NCBI GenBank assembly: GCA_017522065.1
Contig: JAFXAD010000033.1
Coordinates: 1 to 64,000, forward strand
Direction of reading: 5' to 3'
DNA from: Bacteroidales bacterium
GTDB taxonomy: Bacteria; Bacteroidota; Bacteroidia; Bacteroidales; P3
Length of the DNA: 64,000 nucleotides
Shown: positions 25,848 to 35,529 of the stretch, piece by piece
Position numbering within the stretch: position 1 is the stretch's first letter
Layout: each line of letters opens with the position of its first letter
The notes under the pieces: model-generated
Told to the model about the DNA's origin: nothing
The model's input: only the letters and a program-made list of their open reading frames with translations
Databases searched by the model: none
Program-made: the position numbers and the translations under genes

Positions 25848-27611
25848 ATGCTATCCCTTCTCTTCTTCCTGCTACTCATCGTATTCCTGCCGGCCAATCT
25901 TTCCGCACAGGCCGACTCAACGTCACTCTGGGGCTCCGAAAACACAAAAAGATTCGCCACCATGCCTATCCAGCTGCCGCTCTCGATGGCCGGCGGATTC
26001 GCCGAAATTCGCCCTAACCACTTCCATTCCGGCGTCGACATCCGCACCGGCGGCAAAGAGGGCATTAAGGTCTACGCTCCCGACGACGGCTACGTCAGCC
26101 GCATCAACATCTCGGCATGGGGCGGCGGCAAAGTACTGTATATCACTCACCCTAACGGCTACAAGACCGTCTACATGCACCTCAGCGACTTCTGCGGAGT
26201 AATAGGACGCTTCGTTCACGACTACCAATACAGCAACCACACCTTCGCTTTCGACATCGACCTTCCGAAGGATTCTATACCTGTGAAAAAAGGTCAACTC
26301 GTAGCTCTGACAGGCAACACCGGAGGCTCTGCAGGCCCTCATCTGCACTACGAAATCCGTCTCGCCGAAAACGACCAAACCATCAATCCGCTCTACTTCA
26401 ACCTTCCTTACTCCGACCCCGTGGCACCCACTATTGCCGGAATCAAAATATATCCCTCCGACAAGCATTCCACCATCAACGGCAAAAACCAGGAAATCAA
26501 AATATTCCCTGTCAATAAGAAGAACCGCACTACCAACGATACAACCCTCATCTCGGGTCCCTTCTATGTAGGCATCTACACCTACGACCAAATGGAACTC
26601 GGCGCTCGCAACAAAAACGGCGTCGACAAAATCGAACTCTTCGTCGACGGAACTCTTTTCCACCGTTACCATGTGCCAACCTTTATGTTCGAGGAAACAC
26701 GTGCCATCAACGCAATTATCGACTATCCACAGTATCAACGCACACGGGAATACTACATCGTGACCCGACACCTTCGCGGCAACCGCAACAACTTCTGCAT
26801 GGCTTTCAAAAACAACGGATACATCGTCTTTGACGATAACAACACTCACCGTCTCGAATATCGCGTCAGCGACCACAAAGGCAACACCACACGCCACTCT
26901 TTCTTCGTACGAAGCAGCAATCCGACATCAGCAACCCAACACTCCATTTCCGACAACGACGAACCCTCAATCCTGCAAACCGACGGTGAACCAATAACCT
27001 ACTTCAAACGTTTCCGCATGCAGCGACCCGGATTCAGCACCGACATCAAACCCTACACCGTCTACGAGAACGACATGCTCATCTACCGCTGCTCACAAGA
27101 CCCTGCCGGGCTTTCTCAACAGCACCACCTCTCCCTCAAACGCCACCAACTGCCTCCCCACCAGAGCTTTGACGTGGCAATATCCGCACCCTCCTCGCTG
27201 CCGGACAACCTGACAGACAAACTCACCATCGTCTGCATCAACGGCAAAAACATCAGCGCACTGCCCACACGACACGACGGAATGCTCCTAAGGGCCTCTT
27301 CTCGCTCCTTCGGCGCTTTTGCTGTCCGGCTCGACACAGTGCCTCCAACAGTCAAACCCGTCAATTTTACCGAAGGCAAGCCTCTTAAAGGTAGTAAAAT
27401 AACAGTAAAAATCACCGACAACCTTACTGGAATCGTAAGCTATAGTTGCTATATCGACGGGCAATGGCAACTGGCCGAACACGACGGCAAGACCAGCACT
27501 CTCAATGTCGATTCAGCCCTCCTCCATAAGGGGCGCAACAAGGTGACTTTCCGACTCGCCGATGCCGTCGGAAACACTGTAGAACAGTCTTGGACCATAC
27601 TTAAAAACTAA
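25848..27611 (+). CDS. M23-family peptidase
   Basis: 587 residues. Signal peptide MLSLLFFLLLIVFLPANLSA, then Q. The LytM/M23 domain covers about residues 55-185. It has the zinc ligands in HFHSGVDIRTGG (H and D) and in GPHLHYEIRLAEND (HxH), and the usual VYAPDDGYVSRI and GYKTVYMHLSDF segments. All metal ligands are present, so it is probably an active peptidoglycan endopeptidase in the periplasm. The C-terminal 400 residues are beta-rich and end in an Ig-like domain (VKITDNLTGIVSYSCYIDG). This long form of M23 protein is common in Bacteroidales. Confidence 0.9.
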   Translation: MLSLLFFLLLIVFLPANLSAQADSTSLWGSENTKRFATMPIQLPLSMAGGFAEIRPNHFHSGVDIRTGGKEGIKVYAPDDGYVSRINISAWGGGKVLYITHPNGYKTVYMHLSDFCGVIGRFVHDYQYSNHTFAFDIDLPKDSIPVKKGQLVALTGNTGGSAGPHLHYEIRLAENDQTINPLYFNLPYSDPVAPTIAGIKIYPSDKHSTINGKNQEIKIFPVNKKNRTTNDTTLISGPFYVGIYTYDQMELGARNKNGVDKIELFVDGTLFHRYHVPTFMFEETRAINAIIDYPQYQRTREYYIVTRHLRGNRNNFCMAFKNNGYIVFDDNNTHRLEYRVSDHKGNTTRHSFFVRSSNPTSATQHSISDNDEPSILQTDGEPITYFKRFRMQRPGFSTDIKPYTVYENDMLIYRCSQDPAGLSQQHHLSLKRHQLPPHQSFDVAISAPSSLPDNLTDKLTIVCINGKNISALPTRHDGMLLRASSRSFGAFAVRLDTVPPTVKPVNFTEGKPLKGSKITVKITDNLTGIVSYSCYIDGQWQLAEHDGKTSTLNVDSALLHKGRNKVTFRLADAVGNTVEQSWTILKN

Positions 27612-27758
27612 TCCAAAATCACTGTTTCTCACTCCAATCCGCACCTTGTTTTCGCTCGTCTACAACTACCTACATCAGAAGATTTTACATCTTATATTCG
27701 GATTATTATATTAATTTTCAATACAATAATAGCACCTTCTTATCTCTATGGCATTTTT

Positions 27759-27792
27759 TTTGACTTCGTGTCATAAAAAAGTTGTATTTTTG
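27759..27792 (+). promoter_or_regulatory. Promoter before the polysaccharide export gene
   Basis: TTTG at 27759-27762 (-33) and TATTTTTG at 27785-27792 (-7, TAnnTTTG) with 22 bases between, ending 37 bases before the ATG at 27830. This is the most complete Bacteroidota-type promoter in the window. The rest of 27612-27829 shows no terminator or RNA that I can support. Confidence 0.6.
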
Positions 27793-27829
27793 CAAATTCT
27801 AAATCGCAAATAATAAAATATATATATTT

Positions 27830-30523
27830 ATGAAAAAGCTTTTTCTGACCATAATGCTTTTCGCATTCCTGCCCATAGCGGCTATGGCTCAAAGTCCCAA
27901 CATGATGTCTATGGCACGTGCTGAACTCCAGAAACGTGGCCTCGATGAAACAGAAGTACGCGCTCGACTCTTCCAGGAGGGTATCGATGTCGACAACATC
28001 CCGCCTACCGAATACGCCAACTACCAGTCGCGCATCACCAGCATTCTCAACCAGATGCAGGCCGAGAAAGCTTCGGCTGCCAACACTGCATCTGCCACCG
28101 ACAACGCTTCGGAATCAGCCAACGAAGGCAACGTAACCCCAAGCCAAATAGCACAAACCACCGTGGGTGAAGCCGCAGCTGAAGTGGCTCTCGAAGAGTC
28201 TCTGGCCGAAAATCACGTCTCGCCCACCGCTGGCGACGACATCTACGGCCATGCCCTCTTTACTGGCAAAGGTCTCGACGTCTTCCGCACCACCGACGGT
28301 GCCCAGGCTCCCGACTGGTACGTCATGGGCGAAGGCGACGAAGTGCATATCTCCATCTTCGGCTCCTCGCAGACAGAAATACACCAACGTATCGGTGCCG
28401 ACGGAAGCATCCAGCCGGCAGGTGCATCCAAGATTTTCCTGAAAGGCATGACTCTCGCTCAGGGACGCACTGCCATCCAGAACAAACTTAGCCAGCACTT
28501 CTCCTTCAGACCTGACCAAATCGCTGTAACCATCACCACGGCTCGTACCGTGAGCGTCAGCATCTACGGCGAAGTCGGCGTTCAGGGCGGTTTCACTGTC
28601 TCCGCTCTCAACACCGCTTTCAACGCTCTCGCAGCCGCCGGCGGCCCCACATCAATAGGTTCCGTCCGCAACATACAGCTCTCCCGTTCCGGAAAGAACT
28701 ACAAGCTCGACCTCTACAAATACATGACCAACCCCAACGCCGACCTGAACTACGACATCCAGAACGGCGATGTCATTTTTGTTCCCATCGCCCAGAAGGT
28801 CGTCAGCATCGAAGGTGCCGTTCGTCGTCCAATGCGCTATGAACTCAGCGACAACGAGACCCTCAAAGACCTCATCAACTATGCCGGAGGTCTTCGCGCC
28901 GACGTGCTTCCCAACTTCGTCCAAGTGGAACGCTACATCGACGGTACAAAGAAATTCTACGAATACAACCTCAAAGATGTGACTTCTGGCAAAACCAAAG
29001 TTAACCTCGAACCGGGCGACATCATCCGCATCCGCAGCGGCAACGAGCCTATGGATCAGTACGTATCCATCAGCGGTGATGTTTACTACGGTGGCAACTA
29101 TGACCTGGCCAAGAACCAGAGTCTTTCCACTCTCCTCGAAAACGCCAAACCGCGCTATACCGCCCGTACCGAATACGTCTACGTCGAGCGTCGTCGCCCC
29201 GACGAGACTGTCGAGGTGCTCACAGTCCCCTTCCCCGGTGTTAACGGCAACCCCGACTTCACACTCAAGGAGCGCGACGCCGTCCGCGTGCTTAACCAGG
29301 CCGCTTTCCGCGATGTTGAATCCATCTCCGTCGCCGGACAGGTACGCGCACCGTTCACCCGCACATTCGGACTTAATGACCGCATGACTGTCGCTCAAGC
29401 TATTGAATATGCCGACGGCCTCAAACCGAGCGTCTATCCCGTAGCATACATCTTCCGTCGCGACCTCACCAATTCCGACAAGATGGAATACATACGCATC
29501 AATCTCGACACCGATGGCGAAACCCAACTCCAGCCCGGCGACCGCCTGAATATCTATGACAACGCCCGCTACACCACCATCGGCGAAGTCCGCGTCAGCG
29601 GTGCCGTCAAAGCTCCTTTCGGAACTGCCTACGACCCATCGCTCACTCTCCACGACATGCTCAGCATGGCCGGTGGATTTAACGTCGGAGCCGCTTTCGA
29701 CCGTGTTGAAGTCTTCCGTCTTAATGTTTCCAAAAAAGAAGAATCGCAAGTCGAACTCATCACTCTCGAAGTCGACGACGAATACAATCTGGTCAACAAC
29801 ACCACCTTCCAACTCCAACCCTACGACCACATCGTGGTCCGTATGACCCCCAACTTCAGCCGCGGACGCTCCGTTGAGGTCAATGGCCGTGTACGCTATC
29901 CTGGTGTCTATGTCATCAACGACAACAAGACACAGCTCTGGCAGATTATCAAGATGGCTGGCGGTCTGCTCGATGATGCCGATCCATACGCTCGCCTCAC
30001 CCGCACCGCAGGACGCAACCTCGGAAGCATCGGTCTCGACCTCCGCAAGGTCAAACACCACAAAAATGACCTCAAAGCTGACCCCATCCTTATGGACGGC
30101 GACGTCATCAATATCGTACGACAGGAAAACACCGTCACCATCCGCGAAACAGGTACACGTATGGCACAATATGTTCCTGCCGAATATTCTGCATCCCAGA
30201 AAACCATCGTCTATCAAGGACGCCACACGGCTCGCTGGTACGTCAAACACTATGCTGGCGGCTTCGCAGAATATGCCGACCGCAACAGCGTGACCGTAAC
30301 CTATCCCAATGGACAGTCAGATGCCACCAAGCACTTCCTTGGCATCCGTCGTTCGCCTAAAGTCCAAGCAGGTGGTGTCATCACCATGCGCATGGACAAC
30401 GAGAAGAGAGAGCGTGTCGAAAAACCGAAGGAGAAAATCGACTGGGGTGCCGAAGCCCGCAACTCGCTCAGCGCTCTCACCTCTGTCGTCTCCATCATCC
30501 TCCTTGTCAGAAACCTGAAGTAA
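27830..30523 (+). CDS. Polysaccharide export protein with multiple SLBB domains
   Basis: 897 residues. Signal peptide MKKLFLTIMLFAFLPIAAMA, then Q. Residues 20-140 are a helical, Ala/Glu-rich region. The Poly_export domain starts near 165 (MGEGDEVHISIFGSS). Six or seven SLBB-type domains follow, each with a V-x-G-x-V-x2-P/G-G motif: VSIYGEVGVQGGF, SIEGAVRRPMRYEL, SISGDVYYGGNYDL, ISVAGQVRAPFTRTF, VRVSGAVKAPFGTAYD and VEVNGRVRYPGVYVI. The C-terminus has a hydrophobic helix (VVSIILLVRNL). It should form the outer-membrane exit of a Wza-like export complex. It is larger than Wza (about 380 residues) but normal for Bacteroidota. Its 9-base distance to the chain-length gene supports joint function. 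Confidence 0.92.
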   Translation: MKKLFLTIMLFAFLPIAAMAQSPNMMSMARAELQKRGLDETEVRARLFQEGIDVDNIPPTEYANYQSRITSILNQMQAEKASAANTASATDNASESANEGNVTPSQIAQTTVGEAAAEVALEESLAENHVSPTAGDDIYGHALFTGKGLDVFRTTDGAQAPDWYVMGEGDEVHISIFGSSQTEIHQRIGADGSIQPAGASKIFLKGMTLAQGRTAIQNKLSQHFSFRPDQIAVTITTARTVSVSIYGEVGVQGGFTVSALNTAFNALAAAGGPTSIGSVRNIQLSRSGKNYKLDLYKYMTNPNADLNYDIQNGDVIFVPIAQKVVSIEGAVRRPMRYELSDNETLKDLINYAGGLRADVLPNFVQVERYIDGTKKFYEYNLKDVTSGKTKVNLEPGDIIRIRSGNEPMDQYVSISGDVYYGGNYDLAKNQSLSTLLENAKPRYTARTEYVYVERRRPDETVEVLTVPFPGVNGNPDFTLKERDAVRVLNQAAFRDVESISVAGQVRAPFTRTFGLNDRMTVAQAIEYADGLKPSVYPVAYIFRRDLTNSDKMEYIRINLDTDGETQLQPGDRLNIYDNARYTTIGEVRVSGAVKAPFGTAYDPSLTLHDMLSMAGGFNVGAAFDRVEVFRLNVSKKEESQVELITLEVDDEYNLVNNTTFQLQPYDHIVVRMTPNFSRGRSVEVNGRVRYPGVYVINDNKTQLWQIIKMAGGLLDDADPYARLTRTAGRNLGSIGLDLRKVKHHKNDLKADPILMDGDVINIVRQENTVTIRETGTRMAQYVPAEYSASQKTIVYQGRHTARWYVKHYAGGFAEYADRNSVTVTYPNGQSDATKHFLGIRRSPKVQAGGVITMRMDNEKRERVEKPKEKIDWGAEARNSLSALTSVVSIILLVRNLK

Positions 30524-30532
30524 CCTATAAAT

Positions 30533-31777
30533 ATGGACGAAAAGAACTTCTCTACTCCTGAAATTGACGAGGAATTCAGTTCCTCATCAAACGGATTCGA
30601 AGATAAAACCAATATCTCCGAACCCAAAGTCGAACATCCGCAGAACACCACCCATAGCCTTAACGACGAGGACGAGGGTATCGATATCATGGCTATGGTA
30701 CGCAACCTATGGGACGGCCGCAAGACCATCATCATCTGCACCGTCATCTTCATAGTGCTCGGCGTACTGGCTGCCATCAACATGAAGCGTACCTACACCG
30801 TCAGTACCGTCATGGTTCCACAGCTGGGCAACTCCAACAAGTCTGGTCTCGGAGGTCTCGCATCTCTCGCCGGCATCGACATGGGATTCAATGCCAACAA
30901 TGGTGAACTAACTCCACTGGCATACCCGCAAATTGTAAGCAGCGTGCCCTTCCGTCTCAAGCTCATGCACACTCCGCTCCACTTCGACAAATGCGACACA
31001 CTGATTTCAATGTTCGACTATGTCGAGGCAGGATACGAGAAACCCACCGTCCTCGACTATGTAAAGAAGTACACCATCGGACTTCCGGGCGTCATCATGA
31101 GTGCTCTGAAGGGCGAAGAACCAGAGGTGGTCTACTACGATGCAGCATCAGATACCGACAGCACTCCCCGACCGCTGGCCATCAGCATGAAGGAGTACAA
31201 GATGCAGAAGGCTTTCGAACAAATCATCACTCTCGATGTCGACAAGAAAGAGGGATTCATCACCCTCAACGTCACAGGCAGCGAACCTCTCATGACTGCA
31301 GAATTGGCTATGAAGGCTCAGCAACTCCTGCAAGATGAAGTGACACGATTCCGTATCGAGAAGTCGCAAAGCGAATTGGATTACATCCAGGCTCGATTCA
31401 ATGAAATCAAGGCCGAAAACGACCGCAACCAAATGTCTTTGGCCGTCGCCACAGACCGCACACAGAACGTTGCTACAACATCGGCTCAGATAGGCAAACA
31501 ACGTATGCAGTCTAAATACAACGTCTCGAACGCCGTCTTTGTCGAACTGGCCAAACAGCTCGAACAGGCCAAAATGCAAGTCAAGAAGGACACTCCCGTC
31601 TTTACCATTATCCAGCCTGTAACTATCCCCAACAAAGCTGCCAACAGCCGCGCCAAGAAGGTCGTCATCTGGACTTTCCTCGGCTTCGTGCTCGGATGTG
31701 GCATCGTCATCTGCAAAGGCTACTGGCCCACACTCAAAGAAAAACTCGCCAAACCCGCCGAGGAACCTCTCAAATGA
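30533..31777 (+). CDS. Wzz-like chain-length / polysaccharide co-polymerase
   Basis: 414 residues. An N-terminal acidic tail, then a first transmembrane helix at about 66-84 (IIICTVIFIVLGVLAAI). A large periplasmic domain with a coiled-coil stretch follows (residues about 265-310, ELDYIQARFNEIKAENDRNQ). The second helix is near 374-395 (VVIWTFLGFVLGCGIVICKG), and the Pro-rich P-VTIPNKA precedes it, as in Wzz/GNVR proteins. It has no cytoplasmic tyrosine kinase domain. It probably works with the SLBB export protein upstream to control glycan chain length. The stop overlaps the aroK start (ATGA). Confidence 0.9.
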   Translation: MDEKNFSTPEIDEEFSSSSNGFEDKTNISEPKVEHPQNTTHSLNDEDEGIDIMAMVRNLWDGRKTIIICTVIFIVLGVLAAINMKRTYTVSTVMVPQLGNSNKSGLGGLASLAGIDMGFNANNGELTPLAYPQIVSSVPFRLKLMHTPLHFDKCDTLISMFDYVEAGYEKPTVLDYVKKYTIGLPGVIMSALKGEEPEVVYYDAASDTDSTPRPLAISMKEYKMQKAFEQIITLDVDKKEGFITLNVTGSEPLMTAELAMKAQQLLQDEVTRFRIEKSQSELDYIQARFNEIKAENDRNQMSLAVATDRTQNVATTSAQIGKQRMQSKYNVSNAVFVELAKQLEQAKMQVKKDTPVFTIIQPVTIPNKAANSRAKKVVIWTFLGFVLGCGIVICKGYWPTLKEKLAKPAEEPLK

Positions 31778-32286
31778 GAATATACCTCGTCGGATACAGC
31801 TATAGCGGCAAGTCAACTCTTGGCCGAAAACTCGCAGACCTCCTTGGTCTGCGCTTTTTCGATACAGACAAGGCTGTCGAACTCAAATACCATACCACTA
31901 TCCCGCTGCTCTTCGAACGCTATGGAGAAGAGGCTTTTCGCATACTCGAACGCCAAGTGCTCTTCTCTACAGCCGACCTCGACAATGCTGTCGTCGCCAC
32001 AGGTGGCGGGACTCCATGCTGCGATGAGAACATCAACTTCATACTCAAAAGCGGACTGGTCATCTATCTCAAAATGGATACTGACGACATATTGCAACGA
32101 CTTGCCAGCACCCGCAAGAAGAGGCCTTTACTAATGAACAAAAGTCCTGAGCAGCAACGGCTATTCATAAACGACATCCTGCAGAAACGTATGCCTTTCT
32201 ATTCTCAAGCACACATCACCACAGATGCAATGACGGCAACAGCCAACACCATCGCTACGCTGATACGGGATTACCATGCCAACTGA
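31774..32286 (+). CDS. aroK: Shikimate kinase
   Basis: 170 residues from the ATG at 31774, overlapping the upstream stop by 4 bases; the longer frame to 31696 is only read-through of the previous gene. It phosphorylates shikimate at O-3 with ATP. Walker A is GYSYSGKST (residues 6-14). The shikimate-binding segment FFDTDKAVELK gives the conserved D-x-D region. FRILERQVL, ATGGGTPCCDEN and RPLLMNK are the other family blocks. With the two aroQ copies it supplies aromatic amino acid synthesis. Coupling to a glycan export operon looks accidental. Confidence 0.92.
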   Translation: MRIYLVGYSYSGKSTLGRKLADLLGLRFFDTDKAVELKYHTTIPLLFERYGEEAFRILERQVLFSTADLDNAVVATGGGTPCCDENINFILKSGLVIYLKMDTDDILQRLASTRKKRPLLMNKSPEQQRLFINDILQKRMPFYSQAHITTDAMTATANTIATLIRDYHAN

Positions 32287-32296
32287 CTCCTACCTG

Positions 32297-32698
32297 TCAG
32301 ACTGCATGTTCAGGAATAGCGACCACTCGGAGTTTGCCCTCTTCGGCATTGACCAAGAGACATATTATCTGTTTCCCATTGGTGAGCAGCAGATATGGTA
32401 CTTTCAAAACTAAATTGTAGCGACAGGCCTGGTCCACGACTTTCTGCGACAGTGCCACTCCTTCTTTTTTGCACTCCACAATCATCCATGGCTTCACATC
32501 ACGTCCATAGACCACTATATCGCAACGTTTCGTGAGGCCGTTGAGTGTTATGGCCGCCTCAACCTGCATCAACTCGAGCGGGTATCCGTATCGCTCATGA
32601 AGCATCTCGATGGTCTGTTGACGAACCCATTCCTCGGGAGTCAACCGCACCCACCGGCGCCGTACAGGATCAAATATCTTGTCGCCATCAATTTTCAT
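32297..32698 (-). CDS. Type I restriction HsdR N-terminal-like protein
   Basis: 133 residues, a stand-alone domain of the HSDR_N_2 kind. It keeps the nuclease-like core KRCDIVVYGRD and WMIVECKKEGV (D...ExK pattern) and ends with VPYLLLTNGKQIICL. Single-domain forms of this size are common and conserved in Bacteroidales, outside any restriction system; no methylase or helicase gene is nearby, so a restriction role is unlikely. The ATG at 32698 follows a tract of short repeats. The stop is 10 bases from the convergent aroK stop. Confidence 0.85.
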   Translation of the reverse strand: MKIDGDKIFDPVRRRWVRLTPEEWVRQQTIEMLHERYGYPLELMQVEAAITLNGLTKRCDIVVYGRDVKPWMIVECKKEGVALSQKVVDQACRYNLVLKVPYLLLTNGKQIICLLVNAEEGKLRVVAIPEHAV

Positions 32699-32716
32699 AT
32701 TGCAACAATATAAAAA

Positions 32717-32826
32717 GTTCTCACATCTCCGTTCTCAGTTCTCAGTTCTCCGTTCTCACATCTCACATCTCCGTTCTCACATCTCCGTTCTCACATCTCA
32801 CATCTCACATCTCCGTTCTCACATCT
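32717..32826. repeat. Short-unit repeat tract between two minus-strand genes
   Basis: Interleaved TCTCACATC and TCTCCGTTC units, repeated more than ten times, fill the gap between the receptor stop and the ATG at 32698. This is the third tract of this kind in the window that directly precedes a start codon, with a different unit sequence. Slippage is likely. Confidence 0.8.
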
Positions 32827-35420
32827 CAATATCCTCCGCCTTCGCCCTCTCCTGCGCCCTCTCCTTCGTCCTCCATTTGCGGCATTTCAGGCTTCTGCTG
32901 ACGCAGACCACTGCCAATCTTGTATGTGAATCCCACGGTAACTGTTGGCGAAAGCCGTTTGGAACGCGTCACGCGATTTAGCTGTTCTGTGAATGTCTCG
33001 TGGCCCCACCCGCCAGTGCAGAACACATCGCCGACACGCAGGTTGACGGTGCCACGCTTGCCGAGCACATCTTTCTTCACCGCTAGGTCGAACCAGTAGT
33101 TTCCATACATCTTGGTCTGCAAATCCAACCACGGTGCCCAGTATTGACCAGAGAACTGTATGGTCCAATCTTTAGGAAGGGTCATGAACGAATTGAATTT
33201 TCCGCTGGCCTGGAATGCTTCGCTGCTCTTGTTGTCCAAGAGGCTCGTTCCCTCTATGCGGTTCTTGTACAGGTTCACGCTGACGTTCATCTTCCACCAT
33301 TTCATCACCTGCCAGTCCACTATGAATTCCAATCCGTAATTGTAGCCGTTGTTAAGGTTCTGCGGTGCCGATGCCCAATAGCCGTCATACTCACTGTTGT
33401 ATGGCTCCCACCACGAATAGTGTGCCGCACTTGCCGAATCCCATACGAAACCGTACCAGGTAATCATATTGTTCGTTTGGCGGAAATATGCCGATGTATA
33501 GATGTTCACTTTCTCGAAACCAAGATTGTACGACAGCTCGAATGCATTGGTGAATTCCGGGTCAAGGTTTGGATTGCCAAAACTGAGTTCCTGTCCCTCA
33601 CGGACGTTCATATAAGGATTCATGTCCCACATGTGGGGGCGGTGCACTCTGCGGCTATAGCTGAATTGTGCACTCTGCATCTTGTTTATCTGGTACGAGA
33701 TATGCAGTGTCGGATAGAGCTGCCAATAGGTCTTGTCGACGGGCTTGGTGTTGGGGTGGTTCAAGTCCTTGCCGTATGTCATTGCATACTCGCCTCTGAG
33801 TCCTGCCTGCAACGACAATTTCTCAGCAATCTTGCCACCGTATGTGGCATAGATGGCGTGTACCTGCTGTGTGTAGTTGAAGTGGGTCGACGATAGCGAG
33901 TCGTAGCGACGGTTCAGCACATGCGTAGCGTCATACTCGGTACGGTAGTACCACGCATCCTGGTCTGGCCAGTCCATGCGGCCTTCATATCCAGTCTCCA
34001 GCTTCCACCCGTTCGCGAACGGATGCACATAGTTCAACTGAAGGTTCAGAGCCTCGTGTCTGTTTTTCGATTCGGATGTGCGCAGATAGTAGTTGTTCCA
34101 TATTGCACTGCTGTCGTTGCCGCTGCCCACAAAATAGGTCTGCTCTTGGCTACCCTCTCCACGCATACGGCGCATGCTGAAGGTGGCATCGGCTGTCAAC
34201 TCACGGTCTTTCTCGTCGAATTTCTTGGTATAGTGCAGGTTGAAGTTATGGTTGATATTACTGTTGTCGTTGGTGTCGATCTGGTGGTAGTCAAGCAGCC
34301 CGTTGCTGTACAGGTCTCTTGCCGTTATGTCGTTCCAGCGGTGTCGCGATCCTCCGCGCAGCTGGTAACTTGCCAACAGACTGTTCTTCTCATTGAAAAA
34401 GTATTCTCCACCAATCTTAATGCTACCCATGTAGTTACGACTCTGGCTGTACTGGTCGATAGTGTCGCGCGACCATACGGTGTCGTTGCGCAGTCGCTCG
34501 CGGTAGCTGTGACCAATGTGTCCTCTGCTACGTACACCGCCGTCGGCCGAAAGGAACAGGTTATATTTCTCCGTAGTGTAGTTCAAACTGAGTGTCGCCA
34601 TCGAGGTGGGCATAACCGACGGCAGTACGTCGGGATAGTCGCTCCGTAGAAATGCCAGCGGTGTACCAAGATTCAGCGACGCGGCACCGTTCAGGCCCAT
34701 GGCGGCCGACGCCTTGTCTTTCAGTTTTATATTGATTATGCCAGACATACCTTCGGGGTCATACTTGGCCGACGGATTGGTTATCACCTCCACACTCTCC
34801 ACACTGCTTGCCGGTGTCTGCTCAAGCAGGCTCTCCAAGTCATTGCCCATCAGTTCGTAGGGGCGTCCGTTGATGAGGACTTTCACATTGTTCGATCCGC
34901 GCAGGCTCACATTTCCATCGTTGTCGATGGCAACACTGGGCACATTCTGTAGAACATCGGTGGCTGTACCGCCACTGGCGACAAGGTTTTTGTCTACATT
35001 GACCACTCGCTTGTCCAGTTGGTACTCCACCATCGTCCTCTCGGCTGTGACTACCACGGCATCGAGTGCTGCGGACGATGGCGAGATGACAATTTTTCCA
35101 AGTGCTACCGTAGGGTGCTGCGCCGACAAGGTTACACGTTCCGAGTGAATGTATGGTGCATATCCCATGAACGTTACGCGCACAAGGTATGTGCCGTAAG
35201 GGGCATTGAGCGTAAAACTGCCGTTCGATCCGGTCATTGCTCCGACGCCTTTCACCATCGAGCTGTCTTTTGGATTCAGCAGCGTGACCGATGCGTATTC
35301 AACTCCATCCGAAGATTGTTTATCTATCACCTTGCCTGTTATCTTTCCCTTCTGGGCGTGAACGCTCACCGTCGCAAGCATCATCATGCCTATCGTCAAT
35401 AAAAGTCGTAGTCTCATCAA
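32826..35420 (-). CDS. TonB-dependent outer-membrane receptor (OMP beta-barrel type)
   Basis: 864 residues. Signal peptide MMRLRLLLTIGMMMLATVSVHA. A CarboxypepD_reg-like domain covers about 25-108 (GKITGKVIDKQSSDGVEYAS, then SFTLNAPYGTYLVRVTFMGY). A plug domain covers about 120-235, with SGGTATDVLQNVPSVAIDND, LINGRPYELMG and VITNPSAKYDPEGMSGIINI. The rest is a 22-strand-type barrel ending in VTVGFTYKIG and then a low-complexity Gly/Glu tail. The tail after the last strand (EDEGEGAGEGEGGGY) is unusual, since barrels normally end with an aromatic strand, and it borders the repeat tract. No SusD partner is adjacent, so it is not a SusC/D pair. Substrate unknown. Energy would come from the ExbB/ExbD/TonB genes at 41349-43349. 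Confidence 0.9.
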   Translation of the reverse strand: MMRLRLLLTIGMMMLATVSVHAQKGKITGKVIDKQSSDGVEYASVTLLNPKDSSMVKGVGAMTGSNGSFTLNAPYGTYLVRVTFMGYAPYIHSERVTLSAQHPTVALGKIVISPSSAALDAVVVTAERTMVEYQLDKRVVNVDKNLVASGGTATDVLQNVPSVAIDNDGNVSLRGSNNVKVLINGRPYELMGNDLESLLEQTPASSVESVEVITNPSAKYDPEGMSGIINIKLKDKASAAMGLNGAASLNLGTPLAFLRSDYPDVLPSVMPTSMATLSLNYTTEKYNLFLSADGGVRSRGHIGHSYRERLRNDTVWSRDTIDQYSQSRNYMGSIKIGGEYFFNEKNSLLASYQLRGGSRHRWNDITARDLYSNGLLDYHQIDTNDNSNINHNFNLHYTKKFDEKDRELTADATFSMRRMRGEGSQEQTYFVGSGNDSSAIWNNYYLRTSESKNRHEALNLQLNYVHPFANGWKLETGYEGRMDWPDQDAWYYRTEYDATHVLNRRYDSLSSTHFNYTQQVHAIYATYGGKIAEKLSLQAGLRGEYAMTYGKDLNHPNTKPVDKTYWQLYPTLHISYQINKMQSAQFSYSRRVHRPHMWDMNPYMNVREGQELSFGNPNLDPEFTNAFELSYNLGFEKVNIYTSAYFRQTNNMITWYGFVWDSASAAHYSWWEPYNSEYDGYWASAPQNLNNGYNYGLEFIVDWQVMKWWKMNVSVNLYKNRIEGTSLLDNKSSEAFQASGKFNSFMTLPKDWTIQFSGQYWAPWLDLQTKMYGNYWFDLAVKKDVLGKRGTVNLRVGDVFCTGGWGHETFTEQLNRVTRSKRLSPTVTVGFTYKIGSGLRQQKPEMPQMEDEGEGAGEGEGGGY

Positions 35421-35529
35421 AATTAACCTGTATATTTCTTTTTTATTATTTCGTATTCAAAATTCGCATTTCCGGAATATTACATTCCTAAGACAAAACA
35501 ATTTAAACAGTGCCATGCGTCAGGACGAC

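Noticed and set aside
28652..30250. 532-codon minus-strand frame opposite the SLBB export gene
   Set aside because: It mirrors the codon bias of the SLBB gene; its composition is unnatural, and the opposite strand matches a known family over its whole length.
32297..32698. Remnant of a type I restriction system
   Set aside because: No methylase, specificity or helicase genes nearby; the single-domain form is a common, conserved Bacteroidales gene.
33144..34649. Two plus-strand frames of about 245 codons opposite the TonB-dependent receptor
   Set aside because: No start context or domain; the minus strand encodes a complete receptor.
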